Assembly (NCBI RefSeq): GCF_004011695.2
Contig: NC_082426.1
Span: forward strand, 558,001-622,000
Direction of reading: 5' to 3'
DNA: 64,000 nucleotides
DNA from: Ascochyta rabiei
Taxonomy: Eukaryota > Ascomycota > Dothideomycetes > Pleosporales > Didymellaceae
Both the position numbers and the translations under genes were made by a program. Positions 46,901 through 57,099 of this stretch are shown piece by piece; within the stretch, counting starts at the first letter, position 1; the number at the start of each line of letters is the position of its first letter. Below the pieces are notes generated by a model. That model worked only from the letters and a program-made list of their open reading frames with translations. It was not told where the DNA came from and ran no database searches.

Positions 46901-47815
46901 TGATCTCAAAGAAAAACAGCTCTTCTCATCACCGCTGTCTCCGCACTCGTTCTCGGAATCGGTGCAGAAAGAGCTCGCAGTACCCAACCAAGGCTAGTCG
47001 ACACTTTTCTTCTCTCCTACGAGCGTTGACTCTCAAGTAGTATGTGATTCAAACCAATGTATGCCAAAGTCGGCAACGGACAAACAACCAACCGTCTCGT
47101 GGATGATGAGCTGCATAACGCCTAAGCGGCGATTTGCACTTGCCAGCATCGTCACCCCAAATTGGAATCCAGTACTTTGGCGCAAAAGATGCATTCATGT
47201 GGACGGTTGAAGACGTGCGGAAACTTGTTCTGGAGGCTGACGCGGATCTCTTTGTGCTTCACCAATACTCTCTACCAATGAATGCATTCTGGCGCGCGAA
47301 AGATGTTGTAGCTTCGTCTACTTGGACATGGAGGTTTGTCAGTGCAGTCGCACATAACGAGGCCTTCTGTGGCTGCTATGCCTTACAACAGCTTTCAACC
47401 CGCATGTGTTGCAGGTGCGCAGATGGACTGGGGTCGAACTCGGAGATGAGATTGGAAAGAGGCTGTGCAACACTTCGTCACACTTATGTAGAATGATGAT
47501 CAGGGTATATCATTCAGTGACTAATCTGGACTAACAATACAACTCCTTAGTTCCTCTCTTGCATCGTCTAGCCGCGACCTTGGGTATCATACTCTTACAA
47601 CAAGTGAACGCCGATATACTCCAATGCACTGAGAACCAAATAATAGCACCTGATACACGCCGCCGCGTACAAGATGTGTAAAGCAGGCAGGAGTGCCAGC
47701 CTATGTCATTATTCTGGAAAAATCCATCTTTTCCATGGCTCGTTAGCTCCCTTTTCCAAGACAGTTTCAAGCTTTTGAGAGTCTTTTCTCCCACACCTAT
47801 TCGGGGCTGATCAGA

Positions 47816-49078
47816 CTAGTGGTGGCCGTTTGCTTCGCTGAATTTCCTCTTCTTTGCCTCTCTCTCATCCTCGCCGCTCTGCGATGGCAATGGCCTGCCC
47901 TGGATGCGATACACGGCTTCCTTGATCTTCTGTTCGTGGCCCAGCAAGTCCATCTCTGTCACTGGATTTTCAATGCTGGCAAGCACGCTGTTCACAGTGC
48001 TGATATGATTGGCATCCTTCTTGTCGTCGCGCCAGCGGGGCGTGCCGTCTGCTTCGGCTTTGTATTTCCATTGGCCGGCAGCCGAGCGGTAGCATTCTAT
48101 GATGCGGCCATCGAGGCGCTGGTTGAGAGACTTCAAAACGTTCCATTCGGCGGGGGTGAGCGCTAATACTGCGAAGGGTCGGTAATCGTTGTTGTTGTGC
48201 TGAACGAGGAGTTGGACGGGGGCGGGTAGGGCATCGTAGTCTGGGACAAAACCTTCTTCGCCGTCTTCAGGGTCGATGAGGGGGAACTCGCCCAAACGTA
48301 GCTTGAAGTCTATAGTGTTCTCGTGCGGAGGCTTCCATTTGAGGATGTGCTGATCTGTGCCGAATTGATAACGTGTGTCTTTGCAGGTGAAAATGAGGCC
48401 ATCGTTGCCGTGCTTAAGTGTGGGGAGGATGTTGTTGAAGATATGTTGGAGATGGTACGACTGGTGCATCACCTTCTCCTTTATGCGGAATGGCTGCATG
48501 TGTGGGACGTTAAGAGAGGGATTCTGGTCTAGCCATTTGGTATAGGGCTTCAAGACGTGTTCGCGCATTCGGCCTAGGCGCTTGTCCATTCCTTTGGCTG
48601 TGACATTCTGATTGTCTACTGCTAACGCATCAAAGACATAGTATATCAGGCGAGGCGACGGTTCTCCCGGATACTGATCGTGTACCAACTCTCCGTCAAG
48701 TATCGTACCAAAAAGAAACTTCTCCCGGTCGTTTGGGTCCTGCCAGTAGGGAACTCGTATCGCAGGCTCGACGTTGTAATAATTGTTCTTGCGGTCGATG
48801 AGGAAAGTAAGTGGCTGTACACCTGATCCGTTGTCGTACCAGTGCAGGAGCAGTAGCACTCTGAGTCCGTCGGTCTTTTCGCACATGAAGTATTCGCGTT
48901 GTTGAAGCTCAGCCAGGTGTTCGCGACCAAAGGACACTGGCTGAGCACCAGGGAAGCGCGTAATGTCGCGCTCGAGAAGCGCTGCGACATCTTCCTTGAG
49001 CCCTCTCGCATCTTCGTTGGGCACAAGCAGCCCTGGCATCTGCGGCGGCGGCGCGTGAACCGGCACGGACGACGGCAT
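47816..49078 (-). CDS. mRNA capping enzyme guanylyltransferase (alpha subunit)
   Basis: One exon encodes 420 residues, near the length of yeast Ceg1. All nucleotidyltransferase motifs are visible: motif I EKTDG with the nucleophile Lys68, motif III LDGELV, motif IIIa YYVFDAL, motif IV DGLIFT, motif V ILKWKPP with KLRLGEF after it, and motif VI WRDDKKDANH at the OB domain. The enzyme transfers GMP from GTP to the diphosphate end of nascent pre-mRNA through a lysyl-GMP intermediate, bound to the phosphorylated polymerase II tail. The C-terminus is basic (KKRKF), a likely nuclear signal. In fungi the triphosphatase is a separate protein and is not seen here. Confidence 0.96.
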   Translation of the reverse strand: MPSSVPVHAPPPQMPGLLVPNEDARGLKEDVAALLERDITRFPGAQPVSFGREHLAELQQREYFMCEKTDGLRVLLLLHWYDNGSGVQPLTFLIDRKNNYYNVEPAIRVPYWQDPNDREKFLFGTILDGELVHDQYPGEPSPRLIYYVFDALAVDNQNVTAKGMDKRLGRMREHVLKPYTKWLDQNPSLNVPHMQPFRIKEKVMHQSYHLQHIFNNILPTLKHGNDGLIFTCKDTRYQFGTDQHILKWKPPHENTIDFKLRLGEFPLIDPEDGEEGFVPDYDALPAPVQLLVQHNNNDYRPFAVLALTPAEWNVLKSLNQRLDGRIIECYRSAAGQWKYKAEADGTPRWRDDKKDANHISTVNSVLASIENPVTEMDLLGHEQKIKEAVYRIQGRPLPSQSGEDEREAKKRKFSEANGHH

Positions 49079-49951
49079 GGTGAGTCGCACGTTGCTTCAG
49101 CGGTAGAGTAAGTATGTGTGGGTCAGAGTGGCGAATACACCTCTGAAGGCGTCGCCAGGCTTCTCTGTGCAACAGCTTCGAAGCTCACCCGCTAAGGCGT
49201 ATTACTAAGCAATGCTGGTGGGAAGCTGCCCAGAACATTTGGACAATCGACGTGAGCAGAGCACATATCGCAAGGGTACATGGAATTGATTTCATACAGT
49301 CATGACGTTAGAATAGAGCCTCTTGAATCTAACAAAAACACCGCTACAGCCGTGAAAAGTCGCTGATCACCTAATGGCTGAGCATGCAGCTGTTCTGACC
49401 AGGAGACGGCAAGTCAAATGAGTGTCAGTAAGTTGTCGGTGTTGCGCGCATCCAGGCCGACAGTGATGGACATCTTACTCATCGTCGCAAATAAGTCATA
49501 ATCAGTCATTAGTCTTTCTGATCGCCAAGGTACAGATCTGCGTGTTACCGCGACCTCCAGTTTGTCACTGCGGGCTCAGCGTGCGCTCGACTTTAGTAGC
49601 CCAATTCCATAGAAGCATTGGGAGAGATGGACGGAGTGAGAACAAGAATAGAAGATAAAGTGTGACCGAGGACGTGGGAGGTGAAAATTTGGACAGGTGG
49701 CGTTGTTTTGGAAAATCGAAAGATCCATGATATGCATTGATGGTTAGCAGACAAGGAATCTCAAACGCCATCCGTAGTGCCGTTCCTGTCCGCAAGTAAT
49801 TTTCAGGCGTTCGTAGTTGCTGTACACGATGCCGATGCCCGCTGCAACTCCATGTCCACCGTGATAAAGAACCAGGCGAACCAGTTCCAGAAGAATCGCC
49901 ACTCCACCCCAACCATGACCTTGGTCGTGATCATTGTCGTAGCGAAACCGC
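49079..49951. other. Intergenic region between capping enzyme and eS24
   Basis: Upstream side of the capping gene and 3' flank of eS24. No gene seen. Confidence 0.5.
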
Positions 49952-50507
49952 TTATTTCTTGTCCTTCTTCGCGCCACCCTTGGTCTTGGCTGTGCCCCGG
50001 AACTCCTTCATCCTGTTCTTGCGCTGCTTGCCTACACCATTGTCAGCATGAGTCCTTCACCACGCCATCCAGATCCGGTGCCAGATGCACGACAGTGTGT
50101 GCGAAAGCGGTTGTAACGTACGCTGCTGCCTGGAGGCCTTCTCGACCTTGGTGGCCATGCCGTATCTAACGAGCCTGTAGCGGGGCTCGAACTTCTTCAT
50201 GGCCTCGGCGGAGTCGTAGATGAGGGCAAAGCCGGTGCTCTTGCCACCACCGAAGTGTGTCTTGAGGCCGAAGACGGAGACATCGTCCTTCTTGGCCTTG
50301 TAGAGCTCACCGAGCTTGGTACGGAGGTCGTCCTTGGAGACGTTGGCGCGGTTGGGGTGGAGGACATCGCTACACGGCAATGTCAGAGCCTGTCCTTCGC
50401 AATGCTATGTCCGGTGCGCTCTGCACTTACACGACCATCTGGCGACGTCCGAGGAGGGGGTTGCGGATGAACTTGCGCGTGCGCAGAGTAACCTGAGAAT
50501 CGGCCAT
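49952..50507 (-). CDS. RPS24: 40S ribosomal protein eS24
   Basis: Three exons, 50507-50431, 50369-50122 and 50031-49952, encode 134 residues, the normal length. The protein begins [19 protein letters not shown] and contains [15 protein letters not shown], the [17 protein letters not shown] core and a basic C-terminus ([13 protein letters not shown]...KKDKK), all typical of eS24. It is a small-subunit protein needed for 18S rRNA maturation. Introns of 61 and 90 nt interrupt the start and the end of the gene, as often in fungal ribosomal protein genes. The start codon lies 375 bp from the divergent methyltransferase gene. Confidence 0.97.
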
Positions 50508-50882
50508 GTTGGAGGTTGGACTTTCGACCTGAAGCGGGATTGTCAGTGTCCGAAGGAAAGGGGTGACGGCGATGCAGAGGTTCGCTATGGGCGCGGACGT
50601 ACTTGACGGAACTCGAACCTTCTGTTGTCGATGGGCTGTGTTAGTAACGCAGGAGGCGGTCGTCGATGTCGAGATCCGAAATTCTGACTGAGGGCAGGTG
50701 CGTTCGGCTCTCGCTTAGAGCGGACCTTGGCGCGCTAGAAGCCCGCCGCCCTCAAATTCGAACACGGAATCTGGCGCGCACCTCTCGCCCTCCGCAACAT
50801 CAACCGCGCAGAACAACAATTTCATGCATATGGTGGTTACTTGCTCGTTCATCTGACGACGCAAATCACAGCTGCTGCAACC
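50508..50882. promoter_or_regulatory. Shared divergent promoter of eS24 and the EFM3-like gene
   Basis: 375 bp between start codons. Ribosomal protein genes are strongly expressed, so the region is likely a strong bidirectional promoter. No factor site is assigned; an extra noncoding first exon of eS24 may lie here. Confidence 0.5.
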
Positions 50883-52245
50883 ATGAGTATTGCAGCAGAC
50901 GAACTGGTGCACTTGCGCACGTTGCAGCGCCAGTACCTTCAGCTGGTCGATCCATCACAGTTACGATGGCCAGATGCACAAATCCTGAAGAGGGCTGATG
51001 TGCAGTCCTGGTTGTTCGTGCACATGTTTGACGAGAGCCGTATCAAGTCGCCTCCACCAGAACGCTACCAGCTCAGAGTACTGAAGCTTCTCATCTCCAA
51101 GTTGGAACGGTCGATCGTCGACCCAGAGGAGGATGTACGGTTTCCTATTTCTTCAAGTCATCTGTTTCGAGACGTTTCGCACCATCTGCTGTGCCCTACG
51201 CAGTCTTCTATACCGTCCAAATACGAATACTTCAGTTTGCTCGGCAATGCGCGGATTTTTCACGTCTTCAGCTGCTGACCGCTTGCCTTTTCCAACCAGC
51301 AGGAGATTTCAGATGACCTCATGTCTGCAATGTCAACGTTACTCACGTCCAACGTACCCTCCGAAGCCGACTCCGCCCAACAAAAGGCATTTGTGACATA
51401 CTCGTATCCACTCCACCCAGCTGACAACAGCGCCTCGCAAGAGCAAGCAGTCACGCTCCTCGAAGCTCGCTCCGTCATCTCGGGATCCGGCACAACCGGG
51501 CTCAGGACCTGGGAAGCAGCGCTACTGCTGGGGTCGTATCTGGCCACTGAAGATGGCCGAAGAATGATCAAGGGGAAAAGGGTGTTCGAATTGGGTGCAG
51601 GCACCGGTGTCATCTCCATTCTCTGTGCAAAGCATCTTGGAGCTTCTGGTGTTGTTGCTACCGACGGTGACGAGGCCATTGTCGATGCCATCAAAACCAA
51701 CTTGTTCCTCAACGGACTCGACGTCGACAACCAGGAGGGATGTCGCGTACGAACAGCTGCTCTCAAGTGGGGTTGGCCCGTCGATGCAGCGGCATTCTCT
51801 GAGGACTATGGAATGGAAGTGCCGAATGTGCTGCTGGGTGCCGACGTCGTAAGTGCCTCATCACGACTGCTTGCCAGGGAAGCCTGATCTTAACACATGA
51901 GCAGACCTACGATAAAACCGTCATTCCACGCCTAGTGTCTACGGTGTACGAGTTTCTTGAGTTGAATCCAGCTCTCCAAGTTCTGATATCGGCAACGATT
52001 CGCAATGAGGCTACATTCGAGACCTTTCTGAACGCGTGTAGTGGGTACAACCCTCGTCATCGCTGTTATTTGTCGCTGACCTTGTGGGGTGACTAGGGCG
52101 GAATGGTTTCAGGTTTGAACAACTCGGCTTCCCACCAATACCGGAGCCTTCACAGGCAGGACCCTTCTACCCAACGTCAACACCGATCCAAATTTGGCGC
52201 ATCACCAAGCCCGAAGCAGCGCGCAAGGACCCATTCGCTGCTTGA
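50883..52245 (+). CDS. Protein-lysine N-methyltransferase of the FAM86/EFM3 type
   Basis: Four exons, 50883-51134, 51303-51848, 51905-52040 and 52097-52245, encode 360 residues. The N-terminal helical part (residues 1-85) is that of FAM86 proteins. A class I AdoMet methyltransferase fold follows with GTTGLRTWEAALLLGSYL, motif I FELGAGTGVISIL (about 178-190), ATDGDEAIVDAI and LLGADVTYD. The last exon supplies FEQLGFPPIPEP and WRITKP, which match the family's C-terminus. Yeast Efm3 and human FAM86A methylate a lysine of elongation factor 2. The second exon could start at 51300, adding one Gln. A frame that reads on past 52040 ends early and lacks the conserved tail. Confidence 0.9.
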
Positions 52246-54005
52246 TCGCCCAAATGCACGCGCTTCTTTTCGATTCACGCGTTGGTCTAGACCAGACTCT
52301 GCGGCCTGTAGCATACCTGTAATACTGCACGCAGTCATGTCTCAAATCCAGGGTGCTCAAGTTTCTTGTGCAGGATCGTGAGGTGTCGAGTGTTCTCGTT
52401 GCGAGTTTTCATTGGTCGAGTCGCAGGACGCTTTGCGGGTCAGGAACCTCGGATAGTCCAGCGATTTGACCGGTCAGATGCAGCTGGCACGACGAAGGCA
52501 CACTGCTAAATCTTCGGACGAGGCATATATTCCGAATGATGCACAGTCCTGCATCCTGAGCACATCCATGACGCCTCCTAGATGTTCAGCCGGAGTTTCT
52601 ACTCTCTATGGTACCCAGCATAAGTGTCGTGAGTGGGGAGGTAGCCAATGGTGCCGTGCGGAGTGGCTCGAGTGGGTTGATTACATTGAATTTCTTCCAA
52701 GTTCGTACGTAAAACTGTATAGACCTGTCTCTGCCTGCATCTATTGTTCTGCAAGACTAGAACATGGGTGTAAAGTATAGCAAACCTGAATTCAACTGAT
52801 GCGGACAATTCCACCGAGTGTCTCTGCTGTCTTGCACTCACAGAAATTATGCCGGGTACCACGGTATTACCTCAGCGGCGGAGGCCACGGCTACGCTAAT
52901 CCAACAAGGAACCCTTTGGAGACGCTCGCCATCCGTGCTCATTGTTGCAGCAAAGATCGTGATGGAAGACGTGATCGGTGTCTCGAATACAGACAGGCAC
53001 CTGAGTGGGCAGCTGCACAGTGGTGCGCTGGTAATCCCAGTGCGTCCTACCCTGCAAACAGATTTGCAGCAGAGTTGCGGGACGTGGATTGTCAGATCAG
53101 GGCCGTTCCGTGCAAGTACGGAGGATTGCGATTGGTTGGACGCAGCAGCAGCTCTTCCTACCTACCTATGCATGCACTGCACTCGGCTGGACTCGAGATT
53201 GTGTGCTGGGTTCCTGCCATGGTGCAAGGGGGAAAAACTCTGAATTGGTCTGCTGCAACAGGAAAGCACCGTGGTGGATGCGATGTGGGGTGCAGGCAGC
53301 GAAGAGTCAGCCGAACGCTTGGAGATGGCGTGCGAATCGCGTATCATGCCTCCACGCGTACGATAACTCCATAAATCTAGCAGGTCATTGTCGTCAACAA
53401 CGTTCTAGAATTCGGTACCCACACAAGGCCCTCAGCTACTTAATACACCCGGCTTCCGCTCACGGTTCACGATTGTCGTTATCTCCTCACGAAGCTATTG
53501 CCGCTGACAACCGTTCGCGTGCTGGCAACCCTCGGCATTGCTCCTTGACCCTCGAGCTTCTTATCGCTCACAGTCGATCGGAACGGCAACGCTACTGCAC
53601 GGTTCCTGCTGCTGTCCATACTCGTAAGCCTCCCTTTCAAGGTCCCCGGCTCCTGAGGCTGTTCTTGCCCCCCTTGCCCAACATCACCGTGAGTTTGCTG
53701 CTTTCTTCACACATTCTTCGTGTCACAACGGCTCCTTCAATGCGGGAAGGAACCGTGCGTGCCTCGTCTTATTTGCGAGATGCTATAGCACCGACATCTA
53801 GCAACATGCTAATTCATAGGCTGCAGGAAGATCGAAGATAAGGATTCTAAACAAAGACGCACGTCCTTCCGTCATCTGCACCTCCAAGGGCTGTGCACTT
53901 ACCGCTTCTTCGTGATTCTCAGCTCGTAGCAACTGCGCAACACGACGAACCGTGCGCGATTAAGAGTCCAGTGAGGCTTTTAATAAACATACATCCTACC
54001 TCAAC
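52246..54005. other. Intergenic region, 1.8 kb
   Basis: Upstream of the Ecl1-like gene. A 250-codon open frame (53089-53841) has no motif, biased low-complexity sequence and no start context I trust; part of it may be leader. Otherwise nothing seen. Confidence 0.45.
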
Positions 54006-55007
54006 ATGGCTACGCATCACGTCCGCCACCCGTCGCATCACTCTAAAAAGACGCATCCAACCCACGCAAAGACTTCAAAGTCGGCTCCTCTGTCGAAACG
54101 TTCAGCTTCCCACGGAAGGAAGAGTAGTGCCAACGCCGTTCAGCACCGGGAAGGGACTGAAGACGAAGACGAAGATCCGATGGCAGTGAGCTTCCTCAAC
54201 TACTGGTATGTCGACGCAAGCCACCGTGCTGTTCGTCAACGCGAACTGACCGTACGCACAGCACTGTCTGCGAAAAGCAAATCATCGTTCCAAGCAATTC
54301 AGTTCTGTACTGCTCAGAAAGGTAAGCACTAGTGTACTGCTCAAGCTGCTCGTCATGTAAACTGACACGGTTGTAGTTGCAAGAAGAAAGACGCTGAGAA
54401 GAGCCTCACACACTACGACTACTCACCACCAACAACACCGTTCACCAACTTCACCTTTGATGACCTGCATTACCCCGACATCATCCCGCAACGCTCGCCT
54501 ACCCAGTCCCACTCCAAGCGCAACTCATATGCCTCTTCGGAAGGTTCCGTAGATGAGGACTACCACCGCACGGACTTGGATGCCTCCAACTACCTTCGCC
54601 AATTCCAAAACATCTCCAATGCCACTGATACCGTGCGACCCATCCGTCCCCGCTTTGAGCGCGCATCCATTTTCTCAGCCAACTCTAGTGATGCACCTTC
54701 CCTGTCGCATACCCCGGCCTCGTCGTATAGCTTCTCACTTCCCTACACCCCCTACACCCAACCTTCCAACAACCGACCACTCCCACCGAGGACGCATGGC
54801 TCATACGCATCCAAGTCTATCGATCTCGTCACGCCCATGACTGGTCCTTCGAGTCCTAAACACTACTGGCACAAAGCACCGCCCATCTCGAGGACGTCGA
54901 TGAGCACCATCGAAGGCGAAATCATGTACGCAAAATCGCCGGTGCCGTCCTTGTCGCCCGCCAACGGGAGTCTTGGTCGGCTACTTGGGTCGACGCCCCG
55001 GCAATGA
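54006..55007 (+). CDS. Ecl1-family (life-span regulatory factor) zinc-binding protein
   Basis: Three exons, 54006-54205, 54262-54321 and 54377-55007, encode 296 residues. Splicing brings together the four cysteines of the Ecl1 domain: Cys67-x2-Cys70 and Cys84-x3-Cys88, in the setting NYCTVCEKQI and LYCSESCKKKD. The first 60 residues are basic and His/Ser-rich, followed by an acidic patch (EDEDEDP). The remaining 200 residues are Ser/Pro/Tyr-rich and probably disordered, with many TP/SP sites. Ecl1 proteins in yeasts extend chronological life span and respond to starvation for sulfur amino acids or zinc; filamentous homologues are longer, as here. The central exon of only 20 codons carries three conserved cysteines. 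Confidence 0.87.
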
Positions 55008-55126
55008 TCTACTCTTTTCTATTGCACTAGAGACGTGATATATTCACTTTAATACATTGTCCCAAGGGACACTGCTATGCAGGCGTAGCTCAGCATGATA
55101 GCGTTGCTTTTACAAAAGTTATCCAT

Positions 55127-55541
55127 TTGAACATGTCGGACCATGCGTATTGCGCCAGTGCGGACGAGGCCATGGGACAGGAATTAGATAGCTACAAATT
55201 CAAACAGCACTCAATGTGCAACCACCTCACCCACCTTCACATATGTCCTACTGTGACGAAATGCAATCACCTTCGCTACCGATCGCGTGAGATTGTCCTG
55301 CAGCGGCCGAAGTGCCTCGGGGGAGGCTAAAGCACTTTACCAAGGCTTGCAGACGGTAGATGTGGAAGCCGTCGTAGACACCGAATGCGCTATTTGTGCG
55401 GAGAGCTTCGCTGGAGACCGCGGATCTGGCACTCACGAACCGGTTGTGACGTTCTGTAAGCATATATATGGACATGACTGTATCCTGAGGTGGCTCTCTA
55501 GCCACAAGACCGGTCCTGTGTGTCGAGAGAAGCTGGTATGA
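55127..55541 (+). CDS. Small RING-finger-like protein, one zinc ligand missing
   Basis: Two exons are proposed, 55127-55286 and 55345-55541 (GTGAGA donor, CCAAG acceptor), giving 118 residues. The second exon codes for a RING-like domain: CAIC, then CKHIYGHDC and WLSSHKTGPVC. In related fungal proteins the last pair reads CPxC; here the first cysteine of the pair is Gly, so the second zinc site is incomplete. The first exon is rich in His and Cys but does not match a known domain, so the start is uncertain. It may be a working variant, a decaying gene, or a chance fusion of a relic RING exon with upstream sequence. Confidence 0.5.
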
Positions 55542-55565
55542 AAGTACAGTGATGCGATACGCCAA

Positions 55566-56810
55566 TCATAGTTCGATCGCTCCCAGTTCACTCCATCTCG
55601 CCTGTGCCATTCGAAGCTCCAAGCGCTCAGCATCGAAGACTACATACGCGCTCCTCAGGAACGTCGCACCGAGCAACCGAACCGGACCGTTGTTGGGCAC
55701 GATACCGAAGTAGCACATCTTCTCGCCGTTCCTGTCGTCTACGGGTGGAACGGTGACAAGGAAGCCAGGCGGGTAGATAATCTCGGCATACAGACCCCGG
55801 AGCTTCGCCACGTGTCCGCTTACGCGTGTGAGGAAGTCGAAGTCTAGGGATACAGTGGCCGTGGTACGGAGCGAGCAGGGCAGGTACGGTGCGCCATTGA
55901 TGATATCCGTGGTGCTGAGTCCTTGGACGATGGCCTCGTATAGCGATGGGGGAACATACATGTTCGGACTGCCGGAGTCGACTGTAGAGTCCACGCTGTA
56001 CCGGTAGTTTGCCGGCGTCAATCGCTTTTGCTTCTCACCTGCACCCGGTTCGGAAATCCGCGTCACGCCTGTCAAGTTGATATTCCACCCACCCGACAGC
56101 CCGGTTTCCGCATCTACGTTGAGCAGCACCTTAGCCAAAGCACCCTGATACTTCCTGCGATCTTCGCCGCCAAACTGTACAGACCCTTTCTTCGCACCCT
56201 GAGCATTGAGCCAGACACTGCACTTCCTCTTCCCCTTGGCCGAGGCAAGCGCAATTCTCTCCCACAACGGCGTATACGTTGCGCTCAAATTGCCGCGATA
56301 GGGGGATGTGCGGCTCCAGTAGACCGACTCGCTCAATCTCGAGCCTAGGCCGAATATCCCTCGATTTCCCTGCACGAAGAGAAGACTTGGGATGTCTCCG
56401 ACTGCAAATTGCGCGTTTGATAGCGCTGGGGGACCGGACGCGGAAATGCTTTCGTCGTAGTACTGTCCGATGACGGCCAGGTCTGACGTGAGACCGTAGC
56501 GGGCGTCAAAGGGAACGTTTGTTTCAACGAGTCTCGATGATGCTGTGGGGTCAAAGTCGAATCCTGGAGGGCAGTCTGGACTGCATCCTGATGAGTTGGC
56601 TTGAGGCACCCATACGTCCGTTGAGCCAGTGTCGAAGAGCAGAGAGAAAGACTGGGGAGGCGTGCCGATCGCGATGTTGATGTTGTAGCGCTGGTAGGCG
56701 AGGTCGTTGTACATGGGCACTGCGTAAGGGTGTTTTGTTGCGAATGCACTTTTGGCTTATGTCGCAGTGAAGAGCAGGTAGATCGACAGGTGGAGCATGG
56801 AGGAAAACAT
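55566..56810 (-). pseudogene. Pepsin-like aspartic protease with an in-frame stop in the signal region
   Basis: From the ATG at 56720 the frame encodes 384 residues of an A1-family protease: first catalytic motif DTGSTDVW, flap region around FDARYG, and second catalytic motif VDSGSPNMYVP, with the closing hydrophobic-hydrophobic-Gly run RLLGATFL. An in-frame ATG at 56810 begins a typical signal peptide (MFSSMLHLSIYLLFTA), but codon 18 is TAA (56759-56757), followed by AKSAFATKHPYAV leading to the protease. No GT-AG intron that keeps frame removes the stop. As read, the enzyme would either be made without a signal from 56720, need readthrough, or be dead. The rest of the gene shows no damage, so the change is recent or a sequence error. 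Confidence 0.75.
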
Positions 56811-57099
56811 AGTGTGTTCGTACCGGATGCTGAAGATCAAAGACGAGCTATGTGCTGGGGACTGCCTCTCTGAACCGATGGCTGTGAGTGTGTTTGGGCG
56901 CCATGCAGTCGGTTATTGGCTAGTCTCCAAGTCGTGACCTGTCGCTTGAGATTGTTGACCTTCTTACATTTGGCGTTTCTGGAAAGCAAACGATTCAGGG
57001 TAGGTGTACGACTTTCGAGTAGAAAGAGTAACGTCTGAGCAACGTATATTGAGCTACGTACCCCTACCTGAACTTCGGCCTTGTAGTGTCAATTCCACT

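Larger units (their letters stand above)
40350..47815. other. Gene-poor stretch of 7.5 kb
   Basis: No frame longer than about 145 codons and none with a motif or workable splice pattern. It contains small repeats (41150-41185, 43457-43468, 43876-43892) and a pair of 14-bp direct repeats at 43725 and 43892. It is not strongly AT-rich, so it does not look like a typical heavily RIP-mutated block. One stretch at 47134-47496 keeps coding-like codons for 120 residues but cannot be identified. Confidence 0.5.

Noticed and set aside
53089..53841. 250-codon plus-strand open frame
   Set aside because: No motif, irregular composition and no splice partner; it lies upstream of the Ecl1-like gene and is best seen as chance or leader sequence.
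56720..56810. Spliced leader for the aspartic protease that avoids the stop
   Set aside because: The only acceptor-like site (ACGCAG near 56720) needs a donor leaving one base, and no GT downstream of the 56810 ATG gives that phase.
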